Both the position numbers and the translations under genes were made by a program. The notes under the pieces were generated by a model, which did not search any database, had not been told where the DNA came from, and saw only the letters and a program-made list of their open reading frames with translations. A stretch of DNA of 64,000 bases, taken from contig NZ_JAIVLF010000004.1 in NCBI RefSeq assembly GCF_020524485.1, positions 1 to 64,000 on the forward strand, in the 5' to 3' direction. Each line of letters begins with the position of its first letter. The first letter of the stretch is position 1. Below are positions 50,355-59,090 of this stretch, piece after piece. The DNA comes from Novosphingobium profundi (GTDB lineage: Bacteria > Pseudomonadota > Alphaproteobacteria > Sphingomonadales > Sphingomonadaceae).

Positions 50355-52586
50355 TTAGAACTTCACGCCTGCGCGCAGACCATAGGTGCGCGGATCGGAG
50401 AAGACAGCCGTCTGGGGCGCGTTTGCCACAGTGACGATGAGGTTGTTCTCCAGGTTCTCGACATAGGCGCCCAGGTAGTAGCGGCTGTCCGGGGCCTTGT
50501 AGGTGACCGAAAGGTCGGTCTTGGTGTATCCGGGCTGCTCGAAGAAGCGGTAGGTCGAGAAGTCGCTCGACAGGTCGTAGCTCGAACTGAAGCGCGTCGC
50601 CGCGTTGAAGTCGATCACACCGTCACCCACCGGCAGGCTGTAGTTCGCCGCCATGCGGCCCGAGTACTTGGGGCTGCGCGTCAGCGGACGTCCCGAGAGG
50701 TCCTGCCCGGGATTGAAGGTCGCATAGCGCGCATCAAGGTAGTTGAAGGCGACGTTGAACGTCCAGCGATCCGAGGGACGCAGCGTCGCATCGAGCTCGA
50801 CACCATCGACCTTCGAGGTGGCCGCGTTGGTCGTGATCTGACCGTTCTGGCCGGGCCCGAGCAGGTTGAGCACGAGCTCGGTGAGCTGCATGTTCGAATA
50901 GTCGTAGTGGAATACCGTGCCGTTGAGCGCGAAGGCCGGACCGAAGGCGAACTTGAAGCCCGCTTCGTAGGCGGTCAGCGTTTCGGGCTCGTAGAACAGG
51001 AAGTCCTGCGTGAAGGTGCAGCCCGGCAGGGTGCCCTCAAGGCAGCCATCGTTGAACCCGCCCGCCTTGTAGCCGGTCGAGACCGAGGCGTAGATGAGGC
51101 CAAGATCGGTGTCGTAGTCGAGTCCGGCGCGCCAGGTCACCTTGCTGAAGCTGCGCTCGGCCTGGTTGTTGGTGAGAATGAAAGGATCACCCACGGGCAC
51201 GCCGAAGTCGTACGAGCTGTTGATGTAGCTGTAGGTCTGGATGATGCCGCGGCCCACGCGCGACTTCTTGTCGTGCGAGTAGCGAATGCCGCCCGTCGCG
51301 CGCAGACGCGGCATGAGTTCATAGGTGAACTGGCCGAAGACCGACTTGTTCTGGGACGTGGTCGGCCCCTGGAGGAACGAGAGGCGGCCCACATTCTCAC
51401 CCGTGCCCCGGTTGATGTTCAGGGTGATGTCCGATTCCTCGCGGAAATAGTAGCCACCGACCTGCGCCTGGAGCGGGCCATCGTTGTAGGCGAAGCGCAG
51501 CTCATGCGACTGCTGGTTGTAATCGCCCGAGGTGTCGGCCTGCCGCGCGCCATTGGTGAGAACGCCGATGCCAAAGGCGTCGGTCTCGCGGTAGCCGCCG
51601 AGGTAGGTCACGCTGGCCGGACCGAAGTTGTAGGTGATCTCGCCGGTGATGCCCCAGTTTTCGGTGCGACCCGAAGGCTGCTGGGAGAAGGGCGTGGGGT
51701 TGGTGCGCTGGGCCTTGTTGTTGGTGTTGATATAGCGCGCGTTGGTCAGCGGCGGGGTCGTCCCGATGTCCTCGTAGAAGTTGGAGGCGGGCACGAAGTT
51801 GGAGTTGACGATCGTGTTGACATTGTCGCCGGTGAGGCGGCTGTAGTCGCCCACGAGGTAGACGGCGAGGTCGCTGGTCGGCTCGAACAGGGCCGAGAGG
51901 CGGACCGCCTTGTTGTTCTTGAAACGGTTGTAGTCGACGCCATCGTCGGGCGCGCCGTCGATGATGTAGCTGTCGCGCTGGTCGACGTTGCCGGCCAGGC
52001 GGAAGGCCAGCGTGTCGCTCGCAGGGACATTGAGGACGCCGGTCGCGTTGAGCTTGTCGAAGTTGCCGTAGTTGACATCCAGCGAGGCGCCGAACTCGTA
52101 CTTGGGACGCGCCGAGATCACGTTGATGACGCCCGCCGTGGCGTTGCGGCCATAGAGTGTGCCCTGGGGACCGCGCAGAACCTCGACGCGCTCGACGTCG
52201 AAGAAGCTGGTCTCCTGTTGCTGGGGACGCGCAATGTAGATGCCGTTGAGGTTGAACGCGGCCGAAGGGTCGCCCTTCTCGGTCTGGTCGGTCGAGGTCA
52301 CGCCGCGGATGGTGATCTGCAGGCCGTTACCGCGGGTGATCGCGATGTTGGGCACCAGTTCGTTGAGCTGGGTGGGATCGAGGATCTGCTCATCAGCAAG
52401 CTGGTCGCCGCCGATTGCCGACATCGCGATAGGGGTGTCGGACAGGAGCGAGGCGGTGCGGTTGGCGGTAACGATGATGTCGCCAGCACCGAGGGGGGCG
52501 TCCCCTTCGGCAGATTCCTGCGCGAGGGCCGGCGTGGCCGCAAGCGCAATGACGGACGATGCGCAGACGAACAGGGTCTTCTTCAT
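50355..52586 (-). CDS. TonB-dependent outer membrane receptor
   Basis: The 743-residue protein has a signal peptide (MKKTLFVCASSVIALAATPALA). The TonB-box-like IIVTANRTA is near residue 37, and the plug domain has VEVLRGPQGTLYGRNATAGV. A 22-strand barrel ends in aromatic F (LRAGVKF). It imports a large substrate powered by TonB. GGAGGGGA precedes the ATG. It heads the operon with the GH3 glycosidase and carboxylesterase, so the ligand is probably a glycoside or oligosaccharide rather than a siderophore. Confidence 0.93.
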   Translation of the reverse strand: MKKTLFVCASSVIALAATPALAQESAEGDAPLGAGDIIVTANRTASLLSDTPIAMSAIGGDQLADEQILDPTQLNELVPNIAITRGNGLQITIRGVTSTDQTEKGDPSAAFNLNGIYIARPQQQETSFFDVERVEVLRGPQGTLYGRNATAGVINVISARPKYEFGASLDVNYGNFDKLNATGVLNVPASDTLAFRLAGNVDQRDSYIIDGAPDDGVDYNRFKNNKAVRLSALFEPTSDLAVYLVGDYSRLTGDNVNTIVNSNFVPASNFYEDIGTTPPLTNARYINTNNKAQRTNPTPFSQQPSGRTENWGITGEITYNFGPASVTYLGGYRETDAFGIGVLTNGARQADTSGDYNQQSHELRFAYNDGPLQAQVGGYYFREESDITLNINRGTGENVGRLSFLQGPTTSQNKSVFGQFTYELMPRLRATGGIRYSHDKKSRVGRGIIQTYSYINSSYDFGVPVGDPFILTNNQAERSFSKVTWRAGLDYDTDLGLIYASVSTGYKAGGFNDGCLEGTLPGCTFTQDFLFYEPETLTAYEAGFKFAFGPAFALNGTVFHYDYSNMQLTELVLNLLGPGQNGQITTNAATSKVDGVELDATLRPSDRWTFNVAFNYLDARYATFNPGQDLSGRPLTRSPKYSGRMAANYSLPVGDGVIDFNAATRFSSSYDLSSDFSTYRFFEQPGYTKTDLSVTYKAPDSRYYLGAYVENLENNLIVTVANAPQTAVFSDPRTYGLRAGVKF

Positions 52587-52821
52587 GGTATGTCCCCTCC
52601 CTTGAGGATCGATGTTGTTTGTTCTTTGCCCCCGGATAGGCAATTTCGCGTCCCGGGATCAGTCATCATGTATGCAAAGGTTCTTTCCGCCAGGAGAGGA
52701 AGTGACCTGAGGGAAACTCCTTGGTTTCGCCCAGACAACGTCGCTTGGGATGGGCCTCCCCATCCTCATTCCGCGCCTGGCGCGGGCTCTGTCGGTGGCG
52801 AAACCTCCGCCTGTGGATTCA
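52587..52821. other. Intergenic region upstream of the TonB receptor
   Basis: The 235-nt region should contain the promoter for the TonB-GH3-esterase operon. No riboswitch, clear operator or strong hairpin was recognised. Confidence 0.4.
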
Positions 52822-53586
52822 TTAGTGGGAAGGCTGGCCCACCGAGGAACCGCCATCGACCGGGATCACCGCGCCCGTCATGAAGGCCACTTCGTCCGCT
52901 AGCGCAAAGGCGATCGCGGCGGCGATTTCTTCGGGCATGCCCTCACGGCCGATGGGATGGGCCGCACGGATCCTGTCCACGTTTTCCGGGTCCTCGAACA
53001 TGGGTGCGGTCATCGGGGTATGGATCATCCCCGGGGTGACCACGTTGACGCGGATGCCGTACTTGCCAAGGTCCAGCGCAGCGCCGCGCGTCAGGCCGAT
53101 CACGCCGTGCTTGCTGGCGACGTAAGCGAGGCGGTTGGGAACCCCCTGGATGCCCGCAGCCGACGATACATTGACGATGGCCCCGCCCTTGCCCGCATCA
53201 ACAAGACACTGGGCGAAGGCCTTGCAGGTGTTGAACCCGCCTTCGAGATTGATGGCGACATTGCGGCGAAAGAGGTCGAGATCGGTTTCCAGGATCGAGC
53301 CAACCCCGCGCACTCCGGCGCAATTGGCAAGGCCGTCGGGCACTCCGAAGCGGGCGACGCATGCCTCCATCAGGGCATCGACTGCCTTGGCATCGGAGAC
53401 ATCGAGGGCATGGATGAGAAGTCGCTGCGGATCACCGATGTCCTGCGCAAGCGCGCTGGCCGCGTCTTCCTGGAGATCGGCGATGACGACATTTGCGCCT
53501 TCTTCGTACAGGCGGCGGACCGTAGCCGCGCCGATACCGCTGGCGCCGCCGGTCACGATGACGGTCTTGGCGGAAAACCTTTTCAC
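52822..53586 (-). CDS. Short-chain dehydrogenase/reductase
   Basis: The 254-residue classical SDR has VTGGASGIGAATV at residues 10-22, the acidic VVIADLQED suggesting NAD, the active Ser in NVSSAAG and YVASK. The start is GTG, with GGAGGGG closely upstream (complement of 53584-53586). It diverges from a LysR gene, a classic arrangement in which LysR controls the SDR. The substrate is unknown. Confidence 0.92.
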   Translation of the reverse strand: MKRFSAKTVIVTGGASGIGAATVRRLYEEGANVVIADLQEDAASALAQDIGDPQRLLIHALDVSDAKAVDALMEACVARFGVPDGLANCAGVRGVGSILETDLDLFRRNVAINLEGGFNTCKAFAQCLVDAGKGGAIVNVSSAAGIQGVPNRLAYVASKHGVIGLTRGAALDLGKYGIRVNVVTPGMIHTPMTAPMFEDPENVDRIRAAHPIGREGMPEEIAAAIAFALADEVAFMTGAVIPVDGGSSVGQPSH

Positions 53587-53670
53587 AACCCCTCCCGAAC
53601 TCTTTTCTTTGCTTGTTCGATGCCCCCTAAATCCCCGATCTGGGTCGGCTTGGAAAGTTAAAATGCCGCC

Positions 53671-53716
53671 CTTTCGGCGCGAAAGTGATTGGCGGTGGAT
53701 GCAAAGACGGCTTTGC
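53671..53716. promoter_or_regulatory. Two inverted repeats in the SDR/LysR divergent region
   Basis: CTTTCG-N3-CGAAAG (53671-53685) and GCAAAG-N4-CTTTGC (53701-53716) lie within the 165-nt region between the genes, spaced about 30 nt apart centre to centre. LysR proteins often bind paired sites of this spacing. Neither is a textbook T-N11-A box. Confidence 0.4.
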
Positions 53717-53751
53717 CTCACGCCGGGCAAGGGCTATGCCGGGCCGCAGAT

Positions 53752-54654
53752 ATGGATGACCTGCTCAAAATTCGCGCCTTCCTCGATGTCGTGGAAGATG
53801 GCAGCTTTTCGGCTGCGGCCAGGCGCCAGGCGGTGTCGACGAGTTCGATCGCGCGGCGCGTCGCCGCGCTTGAGGACGAACTGGGCGTGCGCCTGATCAA
53901 CCGCAACACGCGCAGCCTCTCGATCACCCAGGCGGGTGAAGTCTACTATCGCAAGTCCCGCGCGGCGCTGCGCGACCTAGAAGAGGCCCGCAGCGAGGTA
54001 CTGTCCTTCCAGGAGGACGTGAAGGGCATCCTGCGGGTATCGTTACGCATTTCGGCCGGCGCAGTGGTGCTGCCGCAGCTCAAGGATTTCCTCGAGAGCT
54101 ATCCCGACCTCACCATCGACCTGACCCTGACCGACGAGAGGCCCGACCTCCTCAAGAACAGCATCGATGTCGCGGTCTGGGTCGGAGAGCTCAAGGATTC
54201 GGAACTGATCGCGCGGCGCCTCGATCCCGGCAAGCGGCTCCTGTGCGCCAGCCCCACCTATCTCGACAAGGCCGGGCGCCCCACCCATCCCGACGATCTG
54301 GAACAGCACGAATGCCTCGTTTACCACGCGCCGGACTACGATGGGCGCTGGACTTTCGTGAAGGACGAGGAAACCCATGAGATCAACGGCACCGGCGCGT
54401 TCCGGTCCTCTTCGGGCCCTGCCCTGATGGCCGCGGCTGTGGCGGGAATGGGCCTTGTGGTCCTCCAGAAGTACATGGTGCAGGGCGAACTGGCCTCGGG
54501 CGCGCTGGAAGTCGTGCTTGAGGACTACGCGGTGGGCCTCAGCGGCACCGACGCCGGGATCTACGCGATCTACCCGCATAGCCGCCACCTGCCCACCAAG
54601 ACGCGCGCCTTCATCGACTTCCTGCTCACGTGCTTTGCCGAGCAGGCGGTCTAA
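53752..54654 (+). CDS. LysR family transcriptional regulator
   Basis: The 300-residue regulator has an N-terminal winged helix (LLKIRAFLDVVEDGSFSAAA to VRLINRNTRSLSIT) and a substrate-binding domain to the end. The ATG at 53752 starts the recognisable domain. It probably regulates the divergent SDR, and perhaps the leftward acyl-CoA operon, in response to a pathway compound. Confidence 0.92.
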   Translation: MDDLLKIRAFLDVVEDGSFSAAARRQAVSTSSIARRVAALEDELGVRLINRNTRSLSITQAGEVYYRKSRAALRDLEEARSEVLSFQEDVKGILRVSLRISAGAVVLPQLKDFLESYPDLTIDLTLTDERPDLLKNSIDVAVWVGELKDSELIARRLDPGKRLLCASPTYLDKAGRPTHPDDLEQHECLVYHAPDYDGRWTFVKDEETHEINGTGAFRSSSGPALMAAAVAGMGLVVLQKYMVQGELASGALEVVLEDYAVGLSGTDAGIYAIYPHSRHLPTKTRAFIDFLLTCFAEQAV

Positions 54655-54758
54655 CCCCCACTCCTCCACCTTGCACCGCCATTGCTGAGAAGGATGTGGT
54701 CGCCCATTTTGGGGTCAAGAAGCGATAGCCCCTTGAAAAACAATCTTCTTTCTTTGCC

Positions 54759-56006
54759 TTACGAGAGCGTGTCGCGCCTCTGATCGGGGATCGGCAGCCA
54801 GCGCCCGACCAGCACACTGCCAAGGCCCAGCACAGCCAGCGCGCACAGGCTGACGAGCGTTCCGGCCGCATCGGCAAGGAGCCCGCTGATCCAGCTGCCC
54901 GTTGCAACACCGGAGAAGACCGCCATCTGGTAGAGCGAAAGCGTGCGTCCCCCGATACGGCGCGGCGAAGCCAGCTGGATCGTGGTGTTGAAGATCGAGA
55001 GGGCGAGGACCCATCCCGCGCCCGACAGCGCCAGCGCGCTCATGGTGAGCGGCACGAAGGGACTGAAGGCGACCAGCAGGTTGCTCAGCGCCAGAAGCAC
55101 GATGCACCCGCGCAGGATCACCTCTCCCCCCAACCTGCGGCGGATCCGCGCACCCAGCAGCGCCCCGCCCAGCGCGCCGACACCGAAGCTGGCATAGAGC
55201 GTGCCGTAAAGGTCCGGGCCGCCCGCAAGGACCCGGCTCGCCACCAGCGGGATCAGCGCCTGCAAGCCGCTGAAGGCCGCGGTAAAAAGCATGGCGCGCA
55301 GGATCGAGGCCTTGATCGGCGGGGTTTCCAGCGCAAAGCGAAAGCCCTGGCCGATGGCTCCGATCAGTGGTTCGGCCAGCGGTGGCTGCGCGCGTCCATC
55401 CTCGCCGAAGTCCGGCCGCCAGCGATAGAGGACGAGCATCAGCAAAAGCGCGATGGCCGCGGCCACGAGGTAGTTCGAGGCCACTCCGCTCACCGCCAGA
55501 AGCAGCCCGCCTGCCGCCGGGCCGACACTGCGTGCGACGTTGAGCCCGACCGCATTTGCCAGCACCGCTTCGGGCAAACGCTCACGTGGGACGGTGTCGC
55601 TGACCGAGGCCATGAAGGCGGGACCGTTGAAAGCCAGGCTGCTCCCGGCCAGGAACATGCAGGCCAGCACTACAGGCGCGCTCGACCAGCCCTGCGCGCT
55701 GGCGAAGGCCAGCACCAAGGCGACGGCGCACAAGACTAGCTGCGCCCCGATCATCACCTTGCGCCGATCGAAGGCATCGCAGATCGCGCCCGAGAGCGGC
55801 GAGATGAGCATGAGCGGGAGGCTGAGCGCGGTCTGCACGAGGGCCACCAGCTGGGGCGAGGCGTCCTGTTCGACCAGCGCCCAGGACGCCCCGACCGATT
55901 GCACCAGAACGGCCGCGTTGCAGGCGAGGTTTGCAAACCACAAGGTGCGGTAGGCCGGGAAGGCAAAGGGGGAACGAGGTGGCGAACGAAAGGGCTCAGC
56001 GCCCAT
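54759..56006 (-). CDS. MFS exporter (enterobactin exporter-like group)
   Basis: The 415-residue permease has about twelve helices. It starts FAFPAYRTLWFANLACNAAV and carries GAICDAFDRRKVMIG between helices 2 and 3. The pattern is that of the MFS_3 group that exports small molecules. It lies between the LysR gene and the APH-like gene, 35 nt after the latter, and may be the last gene of the leftward operon. The substrate is unknown. Confidence 0.87.
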   Translation of the reverse strand: MGAEPFRSPPRSPFAFPAYRTLWFANLACNAAVLVQSVGASWALVEQDASPQLVALVQTALSLPLMLISPLSGAICDAFDRRKVMIGAQLVLCAVALVLAFASAQGWSSAPVVLACMFLAGSSLAFNGPAFMASVSDTVPRERLPEAVLANAVGLNVARSVGPAAGGLLLAVSGVASNYLVAAAIALLLMLVLYRWRPDFGEDGRAQPPLAEPLIGAIGQGFRFALETPPIKASILRAMLFTAAFSGLQALIPLVASRVLAGGPDLYGTLYASFGVGALGGALLGARIRRRLGGEVILRGCIVLLALSNLLVAFSPFVPLTMSALALSGAGWVLALSIFNTTIQLASPRRIGGRTLSLYQMAVFSGVATGSWISGLLADAAGTLVSLCALAVLGLGSVLVGRWLPIPDQRRDTLS

Positions 56007-56041
56007 GGGAGGTCCTTTGTTGAGCGCGTTAGCCTTCGGGC

Positions 56042-57115
56042 TCAGCGCGCGGCGCGGCGGGTCTGCTGCCAGGTCAGTTCGATGAGTTCGGGAAGGACGT
56101 CAACCCGCGCCTTGGCTTGCGCGCTGGCCGCGTTGCCCCGCAGATAACGCCCCTTGATGCCATGAAAGATCGCGGCGAGCCGGAAGAAATTGAACGCCAC
56201 GTAGTAATCGTAGTGGGGCATCCCCTCCCGCCCGGTGCGGCGGCAATAGGCAGCCAGATACTCCTCCTCGCTCGGGATACCCGGACGGGTGAGGCCCTCG
56301 CCGGCCAGGCCCGCCACGATGTGCGGGGGCATGCGGTACATCATCGCGTTGTAGGCAAAGTCCACCGCCGGATCGCCCAGCGTCGCCAGCTCCCAGTCGA
56401 GCACGGCCAGAACGCGCGGCTCGGTGGGATGGAAGATCATGTTGTCGATGCGCATGTCGCCGTGAACGATGCTCGTGCGCGCATCCTGCTCCGAGGGCAT
56501 GTTGGCGTTGAGCCAGTCGATCACCTTGTCGAGCGTAGCGTCGGGCCCCGCGTCCTCATCGGCAAGGTACTGCTTCGTCCAGCGGCTGACCTGACGTTCC
56601 AGGTAATTTCCCGGACGGCCGAAATCCTCCAGCCCCGCCGCCACATAATCGACGTTGTGCAGGTCCGCGAGCGCGCCGTTCATCGCATCGAACAGGGCGC
56701 TGCGCTCGGCCGCGTCGACTTCGGGCACCGAGGCATCCCAGAAGATGCGCCCCTCGACCATGTCCATGACGTAGAACCAGGTGCCGATCACGGCTTCGTC
56801 GGTACACAGGCCGAAGACGCGCGGGACGGGATAACCAGCGGACGCGAGCCCTGTCAGGACGCGCGCCTCGCGGTCCACCGCATGCGCCCCCTTCAGCAGC
56901 ACACCGGGCGGCTTGCGGCGCAGCACGTAGCTGCGCGCAGGCGTGTCGAGCCGGTAGGTCGGGTTCGACTGGCCGCCCTTGAACTGGCGCACGCTGAGCG
57001 GCCCCTGGTAGCCTTCGATATGCGCCTCAAGCCAGGCTTCGAGGCGGGCCTCGTTGAAGCCGTAGCCTTCGCGCACTGCCGTGGTGCCAAGGTTGTCCTC
57101 GCCCTGCGTGCTCAT
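56042..57115 (-). CDS. APH-like phosphotransferase of acyl-CoA catabolism
   Basis: The 357-residue kinase-fold protein is of the type paired with acyl-CoA dehydrogenases (ACAD10/11-like). The nucleotide-binding QFKGGQSNPTYRL is near residue 42, the catalytic loop is VHGDMRIDNMIFH, and the metal-binding segment is VLDWELATLGDP. Relatives phosphorylate 4-hydroxyacyl-CoA for dehydration. The ATG at 57115 overlaps the acyl-CoA dehydrogenase stop by 4 nt, so joint action is likely: a hydroxyl could be phosphorylated and eliminated. Confidence 0.87.
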   Translation of the reverse strand: MSTQGEDNLGTTAVREGYGFNEARLEAWLEAHIEGYQGPLSVRQFKGGQSNPTYRLDTPARSYVLRRKPPGVLLKGAHAVDREARVLTGLASAGYPVPRVFGLCTDEAVIGTWFYVMDMVEGRIFWDASVPEVDAAERSALFDAMNGALADLHNVDYVAAGLEDFGRPGNYLERQVSRWTKQYLADEDAGPDATLDKVIDWLNANMPSEQDARTSIVHGDMRIDNMIFHPTEPRVLAVLDWELATLGDPAVDFAYNAMMYRMPPHIVAGLAGEGLTRPGIPSEEEYLAAYCRRTGREGMPHYDYYVAFNFFRLAAIFHGIKGRYLRGNAASAQAKARVDVLPELIELTWQQTRRAAR

Positions 57116-58275
57116 GTGCGGCTCACGTGCTGCTTCTTGATCTTCTTGGCGAGCGACCACTTGTGGACCTCTGTGGGCCCATCGTAGATCCGGAAGGCGC
57201 GCACTTCGCGGAAGATCTGCTCGACCACGGTGTCGCCCGAGACCCCCGAGCCGCCCATCACCTGCACGCTGCGATCAGCAATGCGCATCAAGGCCTCGCT
57301 CACCGCGACCTTGGTCATCGAGCTTTCGGTGGTGCCGTGCGCGCCGGTATCGAGAACACCGGCGCACCAGTCGATCATCAACTCGCTCTGGCGCAGGTCG
57401 ATCTCGTTCTCGGCGAGCATGAAGCCCACCCCCTCGTGGTCGACGAGGAGCTTGCCGAAGGCCTTGCGGGTGCAGGCATAGCGCGTCGCGATCTCGTGCG
57501 CGCGGCGGGCCGAGCCGTGCCAGCGCATGCAGTGCGACAGGCGCGCCGGCGAAAGGCGCACCTGCGCATAGCGAAAGCCCTCGCCCGCCTCGCCCAGCAT
57601 TTGGTCGGCAGGCACGCGCAGGTTCTCGATGGCGACCACCGCGTGGCCGCCGGGCATCGAACTGTCGATGGTGTCGAGCACGCGCTCGATGCGGATGGCG
57701 GGATCGGGCAGGTCGGCAAGGAACATGCAGGCGCCTTCCTCGGCCTTGGCCATGACGATGCCGACCTTCGCCCCTTGCGCGCCGGTGATGAAGGCCTTGC
57801 GCCCGTTGATGACCCAGTGGTTGCCATCGAGCCGGCAGGTGGTCTGCATCATCGTCGGGTCCGAGCCCGCGCCGCCGTCCTCGGCCGGCTCGGTCATGAA
57901 GAAGGCGCTGCGCGCCTCGCCCGACACGAGCGGCGCGAGAAAGCGCGCCTTCTGATCGGGGCTGGCGACCTTGCCGAGCAGGAACATGTTGCCTTCATCG
58001 GGCGCCATCGTGTTGAGCGCAACCGGCCCCAAGGGCGAGAGCCCGGAGGCGCGCAGCACCTTGGCCGTATCGACCTGCGAGAGGTGCAAACCATCCGCAA
58101 GGATGTGCGGTGTCATCAGCCCCGCCTCGCGGGCCAGCGCGCGCATCTCGGCGACGAGGTCCTCGCTCGGGCCGTGGCCGTGCGTCTCGATGCGCGGATC
58201 GCTCTCGAAGGGAATGATCGTCTCGCGCACGAAGGCTTCGACCTTCTGGGCGAGCTCCTCTCCGGTTTGCGTCAT
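57112..58275 (-). CDS. Acyl-CoA dehydrogenase (ACAD10/11-like partner)
   Basis: The 387-residue flavoenzyme has FFMTEPAEDGGAGSDPTMMQ for FAD/substrate binding near residue 125. GGSGVSGDTVVEQIFREVRAF and YDGPTEVHKWSLAK near the C-terminus are the usual tail. It introduces an alpha-beta double bond or helps remove a 4-phospho group in 4-hydroxyacyl-CoA breakdown. Two starts are possible: ATG at 58275 with AAGGA about 10 nt upstream (used), or GTG at 58320 overlapping the SDR stop as GTGA. Confidence 0.88.
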   Translation of the reverse strand: MTQTGEELAQKVEAFVRETIIPFESDPRIETHGHGPSEDLVAEMRALAREAGLMTPHILADGLHLSQVDTAKVLRASGLSPLGPVALNTMAPDEGNMFLLGKVASPDQKARFLAPLVSGEARSAFFMTEPAEDGGAGSDPTMMQTTCRLDGNHWVINGRKAFITGAQGAKVGIVMAKAEEGACMFLADLPDPAIRIERVLDTIDSSMPGGHAVVAIENLRVPADQMLGEAGEGFRYAQVRLSPARLSHCMRWHGSARRAHEIATRYACTRKAFGKLLVDHEGVGFMLAENEIDLRQSELMIDWCAGVLDTGAHGTTESSMTKVAVSEALMRIADRSVQVMGGSGVSGDTVVEQIFREVRAFRIYDGPTEVHKWSLAKKIKKQHVSRT

Positions 58276-58316
58276 GGTCTTGGGGTCCTTCGCGAATTCA
58301 GGGAATGGGAGGGGGC

Positions 58317-59072
58317 TCACAAGGTGGAGACGAGATGGCCGCCGTCGATCTCGAGCACCGAGCCGGTCATGTAGCTGGAGGCCTCAGAGGCGAGCAGGAG
58401 CAGTGCCCCGTCAAGCTCTTCGGGCTGGCCAAGACGCCGCTGCGGGATGCGGCGCAGCATGGCCTTGCCCGCTTCGCTTTCCCAGAATTCGGCGTTGAGA
58501 TCGGTCGCGATATAGCCCGGGGCTAGCGCGTTGACGCGCACGCCATAGCGCGCCCATTCGAGCGCCAACGTGCGGGTAAGCTGGATCGCGCCCGCCTTGG
58601 AGACGGCATAGGAGACCACCCCGCCCGCCTGACGCAGGCCCAGGATCGAGGCGATGTTGATGATCGAACCACCCTTCCCGCGCGCTTTCATGGCACCTGC
58701 CACGGCCTGCGATACAAGGAACATGCCCTTGAGATTGGTGTCGATCACCGCGTCCCAGTCGGCCTCGGCGTGGCTCAGCGCGGCGCCATCGCGCACGATG
58801 CCGGCGTTGTTGACGAGGATGTCGACCCGCGAGAGGAGGTCGCCCAGCGCCGCGATACTGGCCGGGTTGGCCACGTCGAGCGCGACGGTTTCGCACAGGC
58901 CGCCCTGGCTGCGGATCTCCTCGGCCACGCCTTCCAGCGCCTCAGCCCGGCGCGCGCCGATCACGACCTCGGCCCCGCTGCGCGCCAGGACCTGCGCGAA
59001 GTGGGCACCCAGCCCGCCCGAGGCCCCGGTCACGAAAGCGACCTTTCCCGATAGATCGAACAGGTTCTCCAT
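58317..59072 (-). CDS. Short-chain dehydrogenase/reductase
   Basis: The 251-residue classical SDR has VTGASGGLGAHF, NNAGIVRDG, NIASILG and YAVSK. The sequence after the second strand (VIGARRAE) could favour NADP. The ATG at 59072 follows TGAGG. It stands between the two acyl-CoA dehydrogenase genes and could oxidise a hydroxyacyl-CoA in the same pathway. Confidence 0.9.
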   Translation of the reverse strand: MENLFDLSGKVAFVTGASGGLGAHFAQVLARSGAEVVIGARRAEALEGVAEEIRSQGGLCETVALDVANPASIAALGDLLSRVDILVNNAGIVRDGAALSHAEADWDAVIDTNLKGMFLVSQAVAGAMKARGKGGSIINIASILGLRQAGGVVSYAVSKAGAIQLTRTLALEWARYGVRVNALAPGYIATDLNAEFWESEAGKAMLRRIPQRRLGQPEELDGALLLLASEASSYMTGSVLEIDGGHLVSTL

Positions 59073-59090
59073 GCGCCTCACGCCCCGCCG

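Noticed and set aside
49005..52883. A 1292-codon open frame on the + strand across the GH3 and TonB receptor genes
   Set aside because: It is an antisense shadow of two well-supported genes; GC-rich codons give long open antisense frames. Its sequence is Arg/Val/Gly-rich without any domain.
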